Shown in pieces: positions 52,400 through 61,164 of a stretch of DNA of 64,000 nt (position 1 is its first letter; each line of letters opens with the position of its first letter). The notes below the pieces were generated by a model. The model worked only from the letters and a program-made list of their open reading frames with translations. It was not told the origin of the DNA and searched no databases. The stretch spans positions 1,798,001 through 1,862,000 of the forward strand of contig NZ_CWKH01000001.1 of the NCBI RefSeq assembly GCF_001245615.1, given 5' to 3'. Made by a program: the position numbers and the translations under genes. This stretch comes from Mycolicibacterium neworleansense (GTDB lineage Bacteria > Actinomycetota > Actinomycetes > Mycobacteriales > Mycobacteriaceae).

Positions 52400-53452
52400 T
52401 CACGCCCCGGGCAGCACCAGAATCTTGACGTGCGCCTCGGGGTCACGCAGCGCCTCGAATGCGTCACCCAGGCCATCGAGGCCGACCCGCCCCGTGATGA
52501 TGGCCTCGGCGTCGATCTCCCCGTCGGCCAACCGCTTCAGCACGGTGTCGTAGGCCTCGTGGTAGGGACCGTGACCGAAGTTGATGGCGATCTGCCGGAA
52601 CTGCGCGACCACCGGAATGATCGTCTCGTCACCGAAAGGTGAAGCCACGACCTGGATCCGGGATCCGAACGGCAAAGTATGGGTCAGCGTGTTCAGGGTG
52701 CCGACCCGGCCGCTGCTTTCGTAGGCGATCAAGATGCCCCCCCCGCCGCGGCCCGCCATGAGCATCGAATTCCACAGCTCGATCGGATCCTGCTCGTTGG
52801 GGTCGACCACCATGTCGGCGCCCATCTTGGCGGCCAGCTCCCGGCGCTTGGGCGACGGCTCGGCGGCGATCACCGTGTGTGCCCCGTGCGCCTTGGCGGC
52901 CAAGATCGTGCCGAGACCGATGGAGCCGCAGCCGATCACCAATGCGGCGTCGGCCTCGGTGAGCCCCGACTGCTGCACATGCATCTCACCGACATGCAGC
53001 GGTTCGGCCAAGGTCGCGTGCTCGAGTGACAACCCGTCGGGCACCTTGCGGACCCAGAATCCGTCGACGACGATGAATTCGCCGAAGGCCCCGTGGTATT
53101 CGTTCGAGTAGCCGATGATCGTCGGGATGCCGGTGCCGGCCTCGGTGGCCACACCGATCCCCGCCACCCGATCACCGACCTCGAAATCAGATACTCCCGG
53201 GCCACATTCGACGACCGTGCCGGCGTACTCGTGCCCGAGCACGATGGGCTTGGTGTGGTCGAACACCGCAAGCGGAAAACCCCCGGCCGCCGCGACCGAC
53301 ACGAACCGGCAAGGGTCTTTCGACATGCTCAGATCGCTGCCACAGATGCCGCAGGCCGCAACCTTGATCCGCAGCTGTCCGGGTCCGGCGGCAGGTGGTC
53401 CGCTGACATCGGTGACGGTGAAGCTGCCGTCGAAGTACTCCGCCGCGCGCAT
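52400..53452 (-). CDS. zinc-dependent alcohol dehydrogenase (MDR family)
   Basis: 350 residues. Catalytic zinc ligands in VAACGICGSDLSM and VLGHEYAGTVVECG; Rossmann loop GCGSIGLGTILAAKAHGAH, followed by VIAAEPS (acidic, NAD). The structural-zinc Cys cluster of classical ADHs is not seen in the usual place. It oxidises an alcohol, probably within the same route as the luciferase-like gene. ATG 53452 shares its A with the stop of that gene (TGATG). A long upstream extension of the frame is shadow coding. Confidence 0.87.
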   Translation of the reverse strand: MRAAEYFDGSFTVTDVSGPPAAGPGQLRIKVAACGICGSDLSMSKDPCRFVSVAAAGGFPLAVFDHTKPIVLGHEYAGTVVECGPGVSDFEVGDRVAGIGVATEAGTGIPTIIGYSNEYHGAFGEFIVVDGFWVRKVPDGLSLEHATLAEPLHVGEMHVQQSGLTEADAALVIGCGSIGLGTILAAKAHGAHTVIAAEPSPKRRELAAKMGADMVVDPNEQDPIELWNSMLMAGRGGGGILIAYESSGRVGTLNTLTHTLPFGSRIQVVASPFGDETIIPVVAQFRQIAINFGHGPYHEAYDTVLKRLADGEIDAEAIITGRVGLDGLGDAFEALRDPEAHVKILVLPGA

Positions 53453-54648
53453 CACGCCCCCTGTCCGGCGAGCTGCTCGGCGGGCTGGCCGTAATAGTCG
53501 GTGTGCGCCTTGGTGATGGCACCGATGAGGCCGCCGAGGAGGTACTCGGAGTTGTCCTCGGCGAACTGCAGGCTGGCCTGCCGGCCCACGTTGCGTTTCT
53601 TGAAGTGCGGGATGACCTCGGAGGCGAACAGCTCGTAGCTGCGTTTGGTGTCCTCCCAGCCGGCCATGTCCACATGCATGATCAGCAGCGTGCCGAACCC
53701 GCCGGTCTTCTCGATGAGCCGCTCGATCTGGGCGATCGCATCCTCCGGCGTGCCGATGATGACCTGCCCGAACTCGCCCAGGTTGTCGGTGCGCCACTGG
53801 TTGATGATGCCCGCGGGGGTCTGCGCCCAATCGGGGTTGATGCCCTGCTGCCGGTTGACGTATTCGGCGATGGCGTGGATGCGGCGGCTGACCGCCCGCT
53901 CGGCGTCGGCCCGGGTCTCGGCGAGGAACATCGGGTTGACCAGCCGCCAGGTGGCGCGGTCCGCACGGTGCCCGTTCTCGGCTGAAATCTTCTCGTACAC
54001 ACCCCAGTTGCGGTCGAGCACATCGAATCCGCCCGGCGAGCTGGCGGCCAGGGACAGCAGTGACAACCCGTGTGTGCCGGCCAGCACCGACCCGTTCGGC
54101 GAGATGGTCGAGGCGGTCGCCACCTCGATGCCCGCCGGATCGTAGGTGGGCAACTGGGCCCGCGCATCGCGCAGGGTGAACCAGTCGGTCTCCATGTCGA
54201 CGACCTCGCCGCGCAGCAGCCGCAGCACCGCCTCCAGAGCCTCACCCTGCATGCGGCGCTGATCGATCGGATTGATACCCATCATGTGCGCATCCAGGGG
54301 GATCTTGCCCGGGCCGGTGCCGACGATCAGGCGGCCGCGGGTCTGCAGGTCGAGTTGGGTGATGCGGTCCGCGGTGATCAGCGGGTGGTGGTACGGCAGC
54401 GACATCACGCCGGTGCCGAACCGGATGCGCTCGGTGCGCTCGGCCGCTGCGGCGATGAACATGTCCGGCGCCGGGACGATTTCAGACCCGGTCGAGTGGT
54501 GCTCACCCATCCACGCCTCATCGAATCCGAGATGGTCGAGGTGCTCCATCAGGTCGATGTCACGTCGCAGCTGCAGGGCCGGGTCGGCATTGAGGGGGTG
54601 ATAGGGCGCCAGGAACGCCCCGAACTTGATCGAACTCGAATTCCACAT
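53452..54648 (-). CDS. luciferase-like (LLM) flavin monooxygenase
   Basis: 398 residues of the bacterial-luciferase superfamily, similar in pattern to limonene-monooxygenase-type members: KFGAFLAPYHPLNADPALQLRRDIDLMEHLDHLGFDEAWMGEHHSTG, LPYHHPLITADRITQLDLQTRGRLIVGTGPG and GTPEDAIAQIERLIEKTGGFGTLLIM. It needs reduced FMN or F420 from elsewhere. ATG 54648 begins the conserved N-terminus; the earlier in-frame ATG 54693 lies within the operator. It is the first gene of an LLM-ADH unit, downstream of a TetR gene. Confidence 0.85.
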   Translation of the reverse strand: MWNSSSIKFGAFLAPYHPLNADPALQLRRDIDLMEHLDHLGFDEAWMGEHHSTGSEIVPAPDMFIAAAAERTERIRFGTGVMSLPYHHPLITADRITQLDLQTRGRLIVGTGPGKIPLDAHMMGINPIDQRRMQGEALEAVLRLLRGEVVDMETDWFTLRDARAQLPTYDPAGIEVATASTISPNGSVLAGTHGLSLLSLAASSPGGFDVLDRNWGVYEKISAENGHRADRATWRLVNPMFLAETRADAERAVSRRIHAIAEYVNRQQGINPDWAQTPAGIINQWRTDNLGEFGQVIIGTPEDAIAQIERLIEKTGGFGTLLIMHVDMAGWEDTKRSYELFASEVIPHFKKRNVGRQASLQFAEDNSEYLLGGLIGAITKAHTDYYGQPAEQLAGQGA

Positions 54649-54661
54649 GCCCGGGACGCTA

Positions 54662-54694
54662 TATGGATCGAATGATTGGATCAAGTGATCCATA
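54662..54694. promoter_or_regulatory. candidate operator upstream of the LLM-ADH genes
   Basis: TATGGATC (54662-54669) and GATCCATA (54687-54694) form an 8-bp inverted repeat; inside it TGGATC-AAGT-GATCCA (54677-54692) is a second perfect palindrome. The core AATGATTGGATC overlaps the motif ATGATTGGAT also found at 463-472 in the FadR-type operator. A TetR gene ends 41 bp away, and its product is the nearest candidate to bind here. Confidence 0.55.
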
Positions 54695-54734
54695 AATTTC
54701 GGCGTGAAAGCTCCCGCTGGACAGGATGGATCGG

Positions 54735-55373
54735 TCAGGAACCGAGCAGGCGGTCGACCCCGCCGACGACGAAACTCACCAGGTCGTCGTAGAAGTCACG
54801 CAGTTCCGCTTCGTCCAGCCGGCCGCCGTTGCGGCGCCATTCGTCGGCACGGCTCAGCGCCTGGATGAAGTTCATGATCGAGATGGCCCAGCGCAGTTCC
54901 AGGCGCGCCGGATCGGAATCCGGAAACGCCCGCTGCACCTGGGTGAACAATTCGTCGGGAAGGTGCTGCTCGGTGTCGAGCAGGACCGGATTGTTGTCCT
55001 GGGAGATCTGCGCGATGATCTTGATCCATCGCATGCCCCGGACCCGATGGCGCAGTAGCAGTTTCAGATACGGCTCGGTGACCGCCCGGACGAGCGCGTC
55101 GGCGCTCGGCGCGACCGGGTCGGCCGCGAGCACCGCCACGTTGGCCGCGATCTCGTCACGCACCGGCGCGCCCACATCGGTGAGCACCGCGCGCAGCAGA
55201 TCGTCCTTGGATCCGAAGTGGTAGTGCACCGAGGCGGCACCGAGCCCCGCGGCGGCATTGACCGCCCGCACCGACACCGCATCGACCCCCTGGGCGGCGA
55301 ACAGCCGCTCGGCAGCCTTCACCAGACGCAGCCGGGTGGCCGCGCCCTGCCGATTGTGGGCCGCGCCGGACAC
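54735..55373 (-). CDS. TetR-family transcriptional regulator
   Basis: 212 residues. The N-terminal TetR helix-turn-helix is clear: RLRLVKAAERLFAAQGVDAVSVRAVNAAAGLGAASVHYHFGSKDDLL. The ligand domain is all-helical without recognisable subfamily motifs. It lies at the right edge of the island, on the same strand as the LLM and ADH genes with a palindrome-rich 86-bp gap to them. Ligand unknown. Confidence 0.9.
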   Translation of the reverse strand: MSGAAHNRQGAATRLRLVKAAERLFAAQGVDAVSVRAVNAAAGLGAASVHYHFGSKDDLLRAVLTDVGAPVRDEIAANVAVLAADPVAPSADALVRAVTEPYLKLLLRHRVRGMRWIKIIAQISQDNNPVLLDTEQHLPDELFTQVQRAFPDSDPARLELRWAISIMNFIQALSRADEWRRNGGRLDEAELRDFYDDLVSFVVGGVDRLLGS

Positions 55374-55416
55374 GTGACGAGCATGTCACGCGCCGCGCCG
55401 GCTGCTGAGCTGCGCT

Positions 55417-55791
55417 CTACCCCGACGGCGTGTCGCCGGAGAGCGGCGCAAACCGTCCGTGGCCGTCGGGCGCGTAGGCCGTGGTGGTCGTCACAGCGCC
55501 GGTCGGCAGCGGACCGTACAGATGCGGGAACAGCATCGCTTCCGGATCCGTGGGAACCCCCGGCTCCCAGCGCACGGGATCCGTCAACTTCGCCGGATCG
55601 ATGTGCAGCAGCACGAGGTCGTCGCGACCGGAGTAGAGCCGGTTCGCCGGCAGATGCACCTGCTCGGGCGCCGAGAGGTGGACGAACCCCTGCGCGCTCA
55701 GCGAGTCCGGGCGGTGCTCGCCGGTACGCTGGGCCGTCCGCCATTCCTCGACGCTGCACAGGTGAACGAGGACACGCGGCGACGGATGCAT
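55417..55791 (-). CDS. DUF952 protein
   Basis: 124 residues of the DUF952 family (ADP-ribosyltransferase-like small fold, function unknown). Family marks: LVHLCSVEEWRTAQRTGEHRPDSLSAQGFVHLSAPEQV, LVLLHIDPAKLTDPVRWE, MLFPHLYGPLPTGAV. ATG 55791 is preferred since it begins the fold; the earlier in-frame codons overlap the divergent promoter. First gene to the right of the island. Confidence 0.82.
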   Translation of the reverse strand: MHPSPRVLVHLCSVEEWRTAQRTGEHRPDSLSAQGFVHLSAPEQVHLPANRLYSGRDDLVLLHIDPAKLTDPVRWEPGVPTDPEAMLFPHLYGPLPTGAVTTTTAYAPDGHGRFAPLSGDTPSG

Positions 55792-55950
55792 ACCGCCAGC
55801 TTGCCTGTCCAGCAACACGGCGGCCAAGTGAGACACGACACACCGGTGAACCCTTGGGGAACAAGGCCGGAATCCAAAACGTCTGACAGAGTAGACATAC
55901 GCAATCGAGGCGCCTTTGCCGAGATGCGCAGAGCAGAAGACGGAGGAGCC

Positions 55951-56142
55951 ATGAACGCAACTCTGACAAGCCCGGAGCTAACCAGAGCCGATCGCTGCGA
56001 TCGTTGCGGTGCGGCCGCGCGCGTGCGCGCGAAGCTGCCCTCAGGAGCCGAGTTGCTGTTCTGCCAGCACCACGCCAACGAGCACGAAGCCAAGCTGGTC
56101 GAACTGGCCGCTGTGCTGGAAACCAGCACGGCAGACGCCTGA
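55951..56142 (+). CDS. small Cys/His protein, zinc-ribbon-like
   Basis: 63 residues. CDRCGAAARVRAKLPSGAELLFCQHHANEHEAKL contains CxxC and CxHH, which can hold one zinc ion. The pattern is that of the short actinobacterial family annotated DUF7455. A GGAGGAG ribosome-binding site precedes ATG 55951, so the gene is well supported despite its size. Function unknown; conserved small proteins of this kind often sit near sigB in mycobacteria. Confidence 0.8.
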   Translation: MNATLTSPELTRADRCDRCGAAARVRAKLPSGAELLFCQHHANEHEAKLVELAAVLETSTADA

Positions 56143-56206
56143 TCGCCGACCTCCGACACGACCCGCCTGGGCAGGAGCACGTTTCGTCAGTAATGCTTGA
56201 CTGGTC

Positions 56207-57202
56207 ATGACTGGCCAGCCGCTTCCAGTACCACCATCACGCCACCACATCTGGCACATCACTCGACGCACATTGTCGAAGAGCTGGGACGACTCCATCT
56301 TCTCGGAGTCGGCACAGGCGGCGTTCTGGTGCGCGCTGTCGTTGCCTCCCCTACTGCTGGGGATGCTCGGCAGCCTGGCCTACATCGCACCGTTGTTCGG
56401 GCCGGACACGCTGCCGACGATCCAGGATCAGCTGATCAACGCGGCGAACAGCTTCTTCTCCCCCAACGTCGTCAACGAGATCATCGAACCGACGATCCGC
56501 GACATCGTCAGGGGCGCCCGTGGCGAGGTGGTGTCGGTGGGTTTCGTGATCTCGCTGTGGGCCGGGTCGTCGGCGGTGTCGGCTTTCGTGGACTCCATCG
56601 TGGAGGCCCACGATCAGACGCCGCTGCGGCATCCGGTGCGGCAGCGCTTCTATGCGCTGGGCCTGTACGTGATCATGCTGGTCGCCGCGATCGGCATGGC
56701 GCCGCTGCTGGCGCTCGGGCCTCGGGCCGTCTCCGAACACATCCCGGACAGCTGGGACAACGTACTGCGGTACGGCTATTACCCGGCGCTGTTCCTGGCG
56801 GTGTTCGTCGGCGTGACGATCCTGTACCGGGTCTCGTTGCCCGCGCCGATCCCGACGCACCGCCTGATGCTGGGCGCGGTACTGGCCACCGTGGTGTTCC
56901 TGGTCGCGACGTTCGGGCTGCGGATCTACCTGACCTGGATCACCAGCACCGGCTACACCTACGGGGCGCTGGCCACGCCGATCGCGTTCTTGCTGTTCGC
57001 ATTCTTCCTGGGTTTCGCCATCATGCTCGGCGCCGAACTCAACGCGGCCATTCAAGAGGAATGGCCTGCGGCGGACACGCACGCCAGGAGACTGCGGGAA
57101 TGGCTGGAGGTAAAAGCCCTCAACGGCTCCCAGAATGACGAAGCTCAGGCACCGGTGGAATCACCAGCGCCCGAGCCCGCCGAGCCGCCGCCTACTTCTT
57201 GA
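56207..57202 (+). CDS. YihY/BrkB-family membrane protein (Rv2707-like)
   Basis: 331 residues with about six membrane helices and the YihY signature EIIEPTIRDIVRGARGEVVSVGFVISLWAGSSAVSAFVDSI. The family was once thought to be RNase BN; its real role is unknown, with a possible lipid or envelope function. The C-terminus is Pro/Glu-rich (APVESPAPEPAEPPPTS). ATG 56207. The 3' end overlaps the convergent DUF3039 gene by 11 bp. Confidence 0.85.
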   Translation: MTGQPLPVPPSRHHIWHITRRTLSKSWDDSIFSESAQAAFWCALSLPPLLLGMLGSLAYIAPLFGPDTLPTIQDQLINAANSFFSPNVVNEIIEPTIRDIVRGARGEVVSVGFVISLWAGSSAVSAFVDSIVEAHDQTPLRHPVRQRFYALGLYVIMLVAAIGMAPLLALGPRAVSEHIPDSWDNVLRYGYYPALFLAVFVGVTILYRVSLPAPIPTHRLMLGAVLATVVFLVATFGLRIYLTWITSTGYTYGALATPIAFLLFAFFLGFAIMLGAELNAAIQEEWPAADTHARRLREWLEVKALNGSQNDEAQAPVESPAPEPAEPPPTS

Positions 57203-57428
57203 GCTGCTCGTAGATCTTCTTGCAATCCGGGCACACCGGAGAGCCCGGCTTGGGCGACTTCGTCACCGGGAACACCTCGCCGCACAACGCGACCACATGC
57301 GTGCCCATGACGGCACTTTCGGCGATCTTGTCCTTCTTGACGTAATGGAAGAACTTGGGGCTGTCGTCGTCGGTCCCGTCGTCGACGCGTTCGTCGGTGT
57401 CCGGGCGCTCGATGGTCTGGGTCTGCAT
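57192..57428 (-). CDS. DUF3039 protein (Rv2708c-like)
   Basis: 78 residues. An acidic start (RPDTDERVDDGTDDDS) leads to FFHYVKKDKIAESAVMGTHVVALCGEVFPVTKSPKPGSPVCPDCKKIYEQL, with Cys residues (C, CPDC) that may bind zinc. DUF3039 is actinobacterial, function unknown. ATG 57428. Confidence 0.85.
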   Translation of the reverse strand: MQTQTIERPDTDERVDDGTDDDSPKFFHYVKKDKIAESAVMGTHVVALCGEVFPVTKSPKPGSPVCPDCKKIYEQLKK

Positions 57429-57505
57429 AGTTTTATTGTGCCTGGCTGCGGGGTATAGCGAAATCCGCCTGTCACCACCGCGGGAAGGTGTGGAACAGTA
57501 GAAGC

Positions 57506-57934
57506 ATGAAACAAAGCCACGAGCTGAGTTTCGACGACGATTTCGGCGACGATTTCGGCAAGGAAGCCCGCCCGGTTCTCATCACCAAAGCCGCACCCGC
57601 CTACGAAGTGCAGCACCGCCAGCGCGTCCGCAAGTACCTGACGTTGATGGCCTTCCGCATACCCGCGCTCATCCTGGCCGCGGTTGCCTACAACATCTGG
57701 CAGAACGGGCTGATCTCGCTCGCGATCATCGTGGTGTCGATACCGCTGCCCTGGATGGCGGTACTGATCGCCAACGATCGGCCGCCCCGCAGCGCCGAGG
57801 AGCCCCGGCGTTACGCCGGCCGCGGCGAGCGCATTCCACTGTTCCCCACCGCGGAGCGGCCGGCGTTACAGAAGGAGCCGTTCGTGCCACCGCAACCGGA
57901 CGCAGCGCGATCCGGTGACGATGACCCCAGCTGA
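57506..57934 (+). CDS. DUF3099 membrane protein (Rv2709-like)
   Basis: 142 residues. An acidic N-terminus (SFDDDFGDDFGKEARPVLITKAAPAYEV) is followed by two membrane helices (about 45-65 and 67-86, YNIWQNGLISLAIIVVSIPLPWMAVLIA) and a polar tail (RYAGRGERIPLFPTAE). DUF3099 is actinobacterial, of unknown function. ATG 57506 is preferred to GTG 57488. Immediately upstream of sigB. Confidence 0.8.
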   Translation: MKQSHELSFDDDFGDDFGKEARPVLITKAAPAYEVQHRQRVRKYLTLMAFRIPALILAAVAYNIWQNGLISLAIIVVSIPLPWMAVLIANDRPPRSAEEPRRYAGRGERIPLFPTAERPALQKEPFVPPQPDAARSGDDDPS

Positions 57935-58017
57935 GCGGCTTCTTTAGCCATTCTCAGGACATTCTCAGGTCGCTTCGGAAAAACTGCAGCTCAACGGGCA
58001 TGAATCCGAGGATCGGC

Positions 58018-58044
58018 GGGAACTCTCAAGGCATCTACGACGTT
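58018..58044 (+). promoter_or_regulatory. ECF-type (SigE/SigH-like) promoter of sigB
   Basis: GGGAACT at 58018-58024 and CGTT at 58041-58044 with a 16-bp spacer match the mycobacterial ECF promoter consensus GGAAC-N16-GTT. The transcript would start near 58050 and give a leader of about 30 nt with GGAGG before ATG 58082. Stress sigma factors are known to drive sigB in M. tuberculosis, so this is expected. Confidence 0.78.
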
Positions 58045-58081
58045 GTAGTGCATGACAGTTCGAGCCGATCAGGAGGCCGTC

Positions 58082-59041
58082 ATGGCAAATGCCACCACAA
58101 GCCGCGTCGACAGCGATCTGGACGCCCAGAGCCCTGCCGCCGACCTCGTGCGCGTGTATCTGAACGGCATCGGCAAAACGGCGTTGCTCAACGCCGCCGA
58201 TGAGGTAGAGCTCGCAAAGCGCATCGAGGCAGGCTTGTACGCCCAGCACGTGCTGGACACCAAGAAGCGTCTGGGCGAGAACCGCAAACGCGACCTGGCC
58301 ACCGTGGTCCGCGATGGCGAGGCAGCGCGCCGGCATCTGCTGGAGGCCAACCTGCGCCTGGTGGTGTCGCTGGCGAAGCGTTACACGGGTCGCGGCATGC
58401 CGCTGCTCGACCTGATCCAGGAGGGGAACCTGGGCCTGATCCGCGCGATGGAGAAGTTCGACTACACAAAGGGCTTCAAGTTCTCCACGTATGCCACGTG
58501 GTGGATCCGCCAGGCCATCACCCGCGGAATGGCGGACCAGAGCCGCACCATCCGGCTCCCGGTCCACTTGGTTGAGCAGGTCAACAAGCTGGCCCGGATC
58601 AAGCGTGAGATGCACCAGAACCTCGGCCGCGAGGCCACCGACGAGGAACTGGCCGAGGAGTCGGGCATCCCGGTCGAGAAGATCAACGACCTGCTGGAGC
58701 ACAGCCGCGATCCGGTGAGCCTGGACATGCCGGTCGGCACCGACGAGGAAGCCCCGCTGGGCGACTTCATCGAGGACTCCGAGGCGATGTCGGCCGAGAA
58801 CGCCGTCATCTCCGAGCTGCTGCACACCGACATCCGCCACGTGCTGGCCACGCTCGACGAGCGCGAGCAGCAGGTGATCCGGCTGCGGTTCGGCCTCGAT
58901 GACGGCCAGCCCCGCACCCTGGACCAGATCGGCAAGCTGTTCGGTCTGTCCCGCGAGCGGGTCCGCCAGATCGAGCGTGAAGTTATGGCCAAGCTCCGCA
59001 ACGGCGAGCGTGCGGATCGGCTCCGCTCCTACGCCAGCTAG
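58082..59041 (+). CDS. sigB: principal-like sigma factor SigB
   Basis: 319 residues, equivalent to Rv2710 (mysB). It lacks the long N-terminal extension of SigA and starts near region 1.2 ([31 protein letters not shown]). Region 2 is [46 protein letters not shown], region 4.2 is [29 protein letters not shown]. It directs stress and stationary-phase transcription. ATG 58082 with AGGAGG upstream. ideR follows after a hairpin. Confidence 0.96.
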   Translation: MANATTSRVDSDLDAQSPAADLVRVYLNGIGKTALLNAADEVELAKRIEAGLYAQHVLDTKKRLGENRKRDLATVVRDGEAARRHLLEANLRLVVSLAKRYTGRGMPLLDLIQEGNLGLIRAMEKFDYTKGFKFSTYATWWIRQAITRGMADQSRTIRLPVHLVEQVNKLARIKREMHQNLGREATDEELAEESGIPVEKINDLLEHSRDPVSLDMPVGTDEEAPLGDFIEDSEAMSAENAVISELLHTDIRHVLATLDEREQQVIRLRFGLDDGQPRTLDQIGKLFGLSRERVRQIEREVMAKLRNGERADRLRSYAS

Positions 59042-59053
59042 TCCCCCTCCTGT

Positions 59054-59088
59054 CGAGGTGCCCCGCCGGTTACCGGTGGGGCACCTCG
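59054..59088 (+). terminator. sigB terminator hairpin
   Basis: 16-bp stem CGAGGTGCCCCGCCGG / CCGGTGGGGCACCTCG with one G-T mismatch and a TTA loop, starting 12 bp after the sigB stop. CATATTC follows; no true T-run. Confidence 0.7.
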
Positions 59089-59235
59089 CATATTCAGGGG
59101 TTTCCTGGTGTTTCCACCCGCTTGGCCTGGGGTTTTCGACCAGGATGTGACCTGCCCGACGCCCCGATGTTGCGCCGCAGTTCAAACGCCGGAAACGGTA
59201 GACTGTGCGGTGACGTTTGGGCTGGGAAGGCGCGC

Positions 59236-59925
59236 ATGAACGATCTGGTCGACACCACCGAGATGTACCTACGGACGATCTACGACCTCGAGGAAGAGGG
59301 CGTGGTGCCGTTGCGTGCCCGCATCGCCGAACGGCTCGACCAGAGCGGTCCGACGGTGAGCCAGACGGTGTCACGCATGGAGCGCGACGGCCTGCTGCAC
59401 GTGGCCGGTGACCGGCACCTGGAATTGACCGACAAGGGCCGCGCCCTCGCGGTCGCCGTGATGCGCAAGCACCGGCTGGCCGAGCGGTTGCTCGTCGATG
59501 TGATCGGCCTGCCGTGGGAGGACGTCCACGCCGAGGCGTGCCGCTGGGAGCACGTGATGAGCGAGGACGTGGAGCGCCGTCTGGTCCAGGTGCTCGACAA
59601 CCCCACCACCTCGCCGTTCGGCAACCCCATCCCGGGCCTGTCGGACCTCGGCGTCGGCGCGGCGGGCTTCGACGATGTCAGCCTGGTCCGGCTCACCGAA
59701 CTCCCGGTCGGACTGCCGGTGGCCGTGGTGGTGCGCCAACTCACCGAGCACGTTCAGGGCGACACCGAGCTCATCGGCCGGCTCAAGGATGCCGGCGTCG
59801 TGCCGAACGCGAGGGTCACCGTCGAGGCCAACGACCACGGCGGCGTGATGATCGTGATCCCCGGACACGAGCAGGTCGAGCTGCCCCATCACATGGCACA
59901 CGCGGTCCGCGTCGAAAAGGTCTAG
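59236..59925 (+). CDS. ideR: iron-dependent repressor IdeR
   Basis: 229 residues, equivalent to Rv2711. DtxR family: winged helix LVDTTEMYLRTIYDLEEEGVVPLRARIAERLDQSGPTVSQTVSRMERDGLL, metal sites in ERLLVDVIGLPWEDVHAEACRWEHVMSEDVERRL (Cys102, Glu, His) and a C-terminal SH3-like domain. With Fe2+ it represses siderophore genes and activates ferritin genes. ATG 59236. I see no iron box (IdeR site) in the window. Confidence 0.96.
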   Translation: MNDLVDTTEMYLRTIYDLEEEGVVPLRARIAERLDQSGPTVSQTVSRMERDGLLHVAGDRHLELTDKGRALAVAVMRKHRLAERLLVDVIGLPWEDVHAEACRWEHVMSEDVERRLVQVLDNPTTSPFGNPIPGLSDLGVGAAGFDDVSLVRLTELPVGLPVAVVVRQLTEHVQGDTELIGRLKDAGVVPNARVTVEANDHGGVMIVIPGHEQVELPHHMAHAVRVEKV

Positions 59926-59928
59926 CAC

Positions 59929-60996
59929 TCAGCAGGCCCGGCGTCCCCATGGCCGGCGCGGCGGCAACTGCACGCCGAGTTGCTCGGCCAACCGGTACCC
60001 GGTGAGCGCCAGCTCGCGGATCCGCGCCGGGTGCATCCCCGCTTGCAGTGCGGTATCGAGCATCCCGGCCATCCGGTGCGTCGGGCGCGCCCGCAGCGCG
60101 GCGTCCAGCGATACACCGGCCAGTGGACCGTCGCCGCGCGCATACGCCGAGAAGGCCAGGAGCACAAGGGCTTCCACCCGCCACGGATCGGGCAGATTGC
60201 GGGCCAGCAGGGCCCACAACGCTTCGGCCTGATCTGCGCACTCCCCGACCGCCAGCGCATAGAGCGTGTCGCGGACCCGCGGATCGGCCAGGCCGACAGC
60301 CAGCCGCGCCACCTCGGCACCAGCGGGCACCTCGCCCTCGGCCACGCGCATTGCTGCCGTGAGCGTCGCTTCGACATCACCGCGCACCTCGGCGTCGGGC
60401 CGGGTGTCCGCGCACCCCGGGCGCTGCGTCGCGAGCGCCAACGGGCGTTTCATCGAGTCGGTGGCGACCGGGTCCGGCCGGATCACCTGGAGCAACTCGT
60501 CGCGGCTGGCGTAGAGCCGACGGCCGTCGAGCACCGCGGCGGCCGCCAGCGGCGAGGCCCCCGGATCATCCACCGGCCCATGTTCGCCACAGCCGTCCGC
60601 GCAGTGCCAGGACCCTCCGGCAGCCACCTTGTCCACGACGTGCGCGGCACAGAGTTCGATGCCGTCGGCTGCCAGCGCCTGGTCGAGCACCGAGGCCAGA
60701 TCGCGGTAACGGTCATCGCAGGCGCGGCAGTCCGTGCTGTGCTCGTCCACCACCACGGCGATCACCGCGCTCGCGCCGGACGTGGCCGCGAGGTCGACCA
60801 GGTGCCCGATGCGGCCGGTCATGTCGTCGGCCAGATCGGCGCGCATGACGCAGCCCAGCTCGCCCCGGTCAACGGTGACCAGGACGAGGCTGCGGTGCGG
60901 GACGAATCCGAGTACCGCGGGCAGCGCGGCGATCAGCGCACCGGGATGGCTGAGTCGGAAGTCGAAATCGGGCGAGGATGGCGATGGTGTGGTCAT
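59929..60996 (-). CDS. DUF4192 protein (Rv2712c-like)
   Basis: 355 residues of DUF4192, an actinobacterial family of unknown function. Marks: FRLSHPGALIAALPAVLGFVPHRSLVLVTVD, DPGASPLAAAAVLDGRRLYASRDELLQVIRPDP and the helical repeat-like second half ending HRMAGMLDTALQAGMHPARIRELALTGYRLAEQLG. Cys-rich loop CRACDDRYRD...WHCADGCGEHGP. ATG 60996 is chosen; the frame stays open upstream but without family signal. Divergent from sthA. Confidence 0.83.
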   Translation of the reverse strand: MTTPSPSSPDFDFRLSHPGALIAALPAVLGFVPHRSLVLVTVDRGELGCVMRADLADDMTGRIGHLVDLAATSGASAVIAVVVDEHSTDCRACDDRYRDLASVLDQALAADGIELCAAHVVDKVAAGGSWHCADGCGEHGPVDDPGASPLAAAAVLDGRRLYASRDELLQVIRPDPVATDSMKRPLALATQRPGCADTRPDAEVRGDVEATLTAAMRVAEGEVPAGAEVARLAVGLADPRVRDTLYALAVGECADQAEALWALLARNLPDPWRVEALVLLAFSAYARGDGPLAGVSLDAALRARPTHRMAGMLDTALQAGMHPARIRELALTGYRLAEQLGVQLPPRRPWGRRAC

Positions 60997-61164
60997 GGCT
61001 CGACGGTTCCAACCGGCCCCGTCACGAACCGACGCCCGAACCGGCCGGTTGCGGGTGTCTGGGGATGAATTCCGCGCTGGGGATAACTCGGCAGCCATTT
61101 GTTCACCCGGTATTCGGTGCCGCCGACATGCGGGCGACCGGCAACCGGCGTAGATATTTGTGCC

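Noticed and set aside
59042..59235. IdeR iron box upstream of ideR
   Set aside because: No match to the TTAGGTTAG-type palindrome can be found by eye in the spacer.
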